From NCBI GenBank assembly GCA_900546895.1, contig UREO01000118.1:1-8535 (forward strand): 8,535 bases of DNA, written 5' to 3'. This DNA comes from an uncultured Oscillospiraceae bacterium (GTDB lineage: Bacteria; Bacillota; Clostridia; Oscillospirales; Acutalibacteraceae). The notes below the pieces were generated by a model that saw nothing but the letters and a program-made list of their open reading frames with translations, ran no database searches and had not been told where the DNA came from. The position numbers were made by a program, and so were the translations under genes. Below, piece by piece: positions 7,101 through 8,535 of this stretch; the stretch's first letter is position 1; each line of letters starts with the position of its first letter.

Positions 7101-7204
7101 GGGACAGCGGGGGTGCCCAAATCGTCCTGTTTACCTGCCACAGGAATATTCCGGAAATGGCCCGCCGGGAAGGTCTCAGTGCCGTGACGAAAAATATCGG
7201 TTAA
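4124..7204 (+). CDS. yhaN: SbcC/Rad50-like coiled-coil ATPase with central membrane hairpin (YhaN type)
   Basis: A 1026-residue ABC-type ATPase of the SMC/Rad50 kind, partner of the upstream nuclease. The N-terminal half-head has Walker A at G30-NNEDGKS-T38 and the Q-loop at Q140 (FIGQAG). Two long charged coiled-coil arms follow, about 175-485 and 527-885. The C-terminal half-head has the ABC signature L938-SSGT, Walker B LPLLLDD with D970 and D971, and the H-loop H1006. In the middle, residues 487-526 are nearly free of charge and form two hydrophobic segments (GLLIGAILIAAASVALGVAL, then SPVCFAGLALAGVTAVLSVG) flanked by R485-K486 and K527/R529/R531. This looks like a helical membrane hairpin. 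No CxxC zinc hook is present anywhere. The start ATG 4124 lies 8 bases after GAGGT and overlaps the end of yhaO, so translation is probably coupled. The protein is slightly longer than I recall for Bacillus YhaN. No clear terminator follows the TAA. Confidence 0.92.
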   Translation: MKINRIYIGHFGKLREYTLDLADGFQILYGNNEDGKSTIMAFIKMMFYGSEGRSGDLSKNIRKKYQPWDGAKMSGFLEFMDSGTVYRLERLFGASNATDKINLWNTATGEKEKIASNTDLGQRFFGIGAAAFEKSVFIGQAGSMAGADRDDEITQKLLNLVSTGDESVSQKRVETRLQAAMDELKSKSGRIGVLDKSYRRQERLARERAEALANEEEKKRMERRYAELNEKKEALEREYQHSIARSALQERLVQLQNLDKIVQKQKELNTQIKEYKEKAGLLTSGGTVFDEEFVQNAEERITQIRSLQQLLEERNRNVRTLEQEDPSSCEPVEEILPEVSEEVKKRDQEHAQVSQDILALRETIRVAAETEKKQSALAEAEKALQTQIQQKREQENACKEASLELEEARRSCQTFREDLDRKRKEFALAGQRRASANTAYQAAGQQLKSVQALSAQKIETAQERLKQAGTPRQVMVNENAGREIRKGLLIGAILIAAASVALGVALSPVCFAGLALAGVTAVLSVGKVRTRAVATTVVDEAEAAAAKANLESVRLSAERETEAAKRAEEEAAGEWQAVSAREEQVRKSVAQAEELCRMAEEQMSAAEHRNRELELKLGFVEEKLDALSKDVRKRRAELPADVPEQRTDLPALREELNAKMAREAALADGIQSRLQSLGCRTMEELQDKLMRFRSFQARAVMRQENLDRAKEAQTQARERLREQTGAFLSFVSAYRPVASFEEAVSAVQKLKNSMEELRSMRQKIESQSDSLKEQGQGKPAEQLEREAGEVRKEILDACAGQMPEPLDDSDAEHLRRLGAECFEQLQQTREELIQTGSDIKNRFAGKKNVSELEEETEELQKEIAEKESEYQSLSFAKETLAEAFNEIRRSFGPLLNEKTARIFSSITGGKYENVIVSKNFDINVQDAKNAVSHEWQYLSSGTIDQAYFALRLAVAELLSEEGPKLPLLLDDVFLQYDDERTKEGLKFLADYAGDSGGAQIVLFTCHRNIPEMARREGLSAVTKNIG

Positions 7205-7382
7205 ACCGTATGTGCAGGATGTTTCTCCAAAAGAACCGACATGCCGCGTTTTTTCATAAAAATTGGAAATAAATGGTTTCTTTTACATCTATTTTATGAT
7301 ATTATAAGTATAAGTATGGAATTATTTTTAGTGATCCTGCTGGGGACTGGCGGGAATTTCGTCGTCTTGGAGGGGTATTTCA
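7205..7382 (+). promoter_or_regulatory. A+T-rich gap with probable promoter and ribosome-binding site of the sensor gene
   Basis: This gap is markedly richer in A+T than its flanks. TTTACA at 7282-7287 and TATAAG at 7303-7308, 15 bases apart, are a weak promoter candidate, and TATTAT at 7300-7305 is an alternative -10 box. GGAGGGG at 7369-7375 is a strong ribosome-binding site 7 bases before GTG 7383. I see no convincing terminator for the preceding gene, so read-through from yhaN is possible. Confidence 0.45.
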
Positions 7383-8535
7383 GTGAAAAGAAGAATCAAT
7401 ACGCCCATAACAGCAATTTTGATAGTCGCTATTTTTGTTGGGTTTATGATTCTGTCTTTCAGCAGGTATTCTTTTTTGCTAAACCGGACTTTTGAAGAAG
7501 AAGTGCAGGAAAATTTGCTGTCCGATGCTCAACATAATGCCAAAATGATCAACATTGAACTGAATAACACGGTTTCCTCCATGGAACTGGCCGCCAAGGT
7601 GATCGGCGCGGAAAATGCCGCGCTGGACAAGACCTCTGTGAAGAACCTGCTGATTGATTTGAAAAAAGCGGGCCGGTCGGCTGTGGTCGGGGTGGGGCTG
7701 CCGGACGGAACGTGCTGCCTTGTCGGGGGACAAACCATCCAAATCGGCGACCGCCCCTATTTTCAGCAGGCACTGAACGGCAAAACGACCGTTTCGGCAG
7801 TGCCGCAGTCCAGAACGGACGGTGTCCGCAGCATTGTCGTGGCCGTGCCCGTCCGGCACGGAGAAGAAGTTACCGGTACCATCAACTCCATTATTCCTGC
7901 AAAATCGTTCAGCAGCCTGCTGAACGCGGAGAACTCCGGGGAAAAGGGAGAATGCTGGCTTGCCCGGGGGGACGGAACGGTGATCGCCTCGCCGGATTCC
8001 CGGCAGACGGAGGAGAATATTTTTACAGACACGCATCTGGCGCTGGAGGATCCGTCCTCTCTCGGCCAGATCAAGTCGGCTATGGAAAACGGACGGCAGG
8101 GGAGCGCCCACTATTACTCCAATATGGGGGAGTATTATGTTTCCTATACGCCGGTCGGCTTCGAGGACTGGTATGTGATCGGTACGGTTTCCATCAATGC
8201 CGTTACAACGAAATCCAACAAAATTCTGATTGATACCGTCTCATTGGTCATCAAGCTTACCATTGGGCTGATTCTGTTTTCGGCTTATGTTATTCTGTCG
8301 GAAAGAAAGAACAGGGAGCGGCTCCGCAGGAAAAACGACGAGCTGAAAAGCACCAAGGTGGAGCTGGAAACCTTCATCGCCAACCTGCCGGGCGGCGCGT
8401 TCCGCTTCAGCGCCGACGAAAAGGCGGAGTTCCAGTTTGTGAGCAACGGGCTTCTGAAAATGCTGGGATATACTCTGGACCAGTTTCTCGGAGCCTATGA
8501 CCGTTCCTTCTACAACATGATTTATGAAGAAGACC
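7383..8535 (+). CDS. Membrane sensor protein: dCache extracytoplasmic domain plus PAS domain (3' end outside window)
   Basis: The frame is open from GTG 7383 to the window end (384 codons, truncated). The GTG start is chosen for its GGAGGGG site 7 bases upstream and because the TM helix begins right after KRR. Layout: basic KRR, TM1 at about 8-26, an extracytoplasmic dCache-type region at about 30-278, TM2 at about 285-306, a basic and charged linker (ERKNRERLRRKNDE), then a PAS domain from about residue 332 (NLPGGAFRFSADE, with LLKMLGYTLDQF). The cache assignment rests on GDRPYFQQALNGKTTVS, the IVVAVPV strand and YYVSYTPVGFEDWYVIG, all typical of dCache sensors. Such domains bind small molecules such as amino acids or organic acids outside the cell; the ligand here is unknown. 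The output domain is missing. A GGDEF and/or EAL domain is my first guess from similar clostridial proteins, with a histidine kinase as the alternative. Confidence 0.85.
   Translation, partial: MKRRINTPITAILIVAIFVGFMILSFSRYSFLLNRTFEEEVQENLLSDAQHNAKMINIELNNTVSSMELAAKVIGAENAALDKTSVKNLLIDLKKAGRSAVVGVGLPDGTCCLVGGQTIQIGDRPYFQQALNGKTTVSAVPQSRTDGVRSIVVAVPVRHGEEVTGTINSIIPAKSFSSLLNAENSGEKGECWLARGDGTVIASPDSRQTEENIFTDTHLALEDPSSLGQIKSAMENGRQGSAHYYSNMGEYYVSYTPVGFEDWYVIGTVSINAVTTKSNKILIDTVSLVIKLTIGLILFSAYVILSERKNRERLRRKNDELKSTKVELETFIANLPGGAFRFSADEKAEFQFVSNGLLKMLGYTLDQFLGAYDRSFYNMIYEED

Noticed and set aside
7205..7270. Possible terminator after yhaN, ending in the TTTTTT run near 7250
   Set aside because: I could not find a stem of useful length directly before the T run, so I do not call a terminator here.
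7241..7495. Plus-strand open frame of 84 codons across the gap before the sensor gene
   Set aside because: It overlaps the well-supported sensor gene out of frame, lacks a strong ribosome-binding site at its first ATG, and covers the probable promoter and ribosome-binding site.
7712..8233. Plus-strand open frame of 173 codons inside the sensor gene, and minus-strand frames opposite it
   Set aside because: The overlapping frame from GTG 7383 has TM helices, dCache and PAS features; these frames have low-complexity Arg/Gly/Pro-rich translations and no motifs.

Overview
The window reads as a stretch of chromosome from an obligately anaerobic, low-oxygen Firmicute. A clostridial relative with moderately high G+C coding DNA, such as one of the Oscillospirales, fits best. 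That placement is an inference from an oxygen-sensitive hybrid-cluster protein next to a ferredoxin, a textbook CIRCE heat-shock operator, a YhaO/YhaN-type gene pair, strong GGAGG ribosome-binding sites, and G+C-rich genes separated by A+T-rich gaps. All recognised genes lie on the + strand. I see no tRNA, rRNA, CRISPR array, insertion sequence or phage gene.

Region 1 (1-2216) is a redox or nitrosative-stress operon. It holds the C-terminal end of an iron-sulfur protein (1-192), the complete hybrid-cluster protein Hcp (212-1798) and a small single-domain cupin (1809-2150). The genes are 19 and 10 bases apart, and a strong intrinsic terminator closes the unit. Hcp keeps all eight ligands of the hybrid cluster and the four N-terminal cysteines typical of anaerobe-type enzymes.

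Region 2 (2217-2877) is a single-gene heat-shock unit. A perfect CIRCE operator, extended to 16-bp arms, lies upstream of a small heat-shock protein of the Hsp20 family, which is followed by its own strong terminator. The leader between operator and gene contains two short stem-loops. One of them can instead pair with the ribosome-binding site.

Region 3 (2925-7204) starts with an excellent sigma-A promoter and carries two genes overlapping by 11 bases: an SbcD/Mre11-like metallophosphoesterase (YhaO type) and a 1026-residue SbcC/Rad50-like coiled-coil ATPase (YhaN type). The most striking feature of the window is here. The centre of the ATPase, where Rad50 and SbcC carry a zinc hook, is occupied by a hydrophobic two-helix hairpin flanked by basic residues, so this nuclease-ATPase pair may be tethered to the membrane.

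Region 4 (7205-8535) is an A+T-rich gap followed by the 5' part of a membrane sensor gene that starts at GTG 7383 and runs off the window. It encodes a TM helix, an extracytoplasmic dCache-type domain, a second TM helix and the start of a PAS domain. The output domain lies beyond the window.

Most of this is conserved housekeeping and stress biology. I do not see a clearly new multi-gene system. The best candidates for follow-up are the membrane-hairpin YhaN, the extra three-cysteine motif in Hcp, the cupin with a reduced metal site, and the possible RNA switch in the hsp20 leader.
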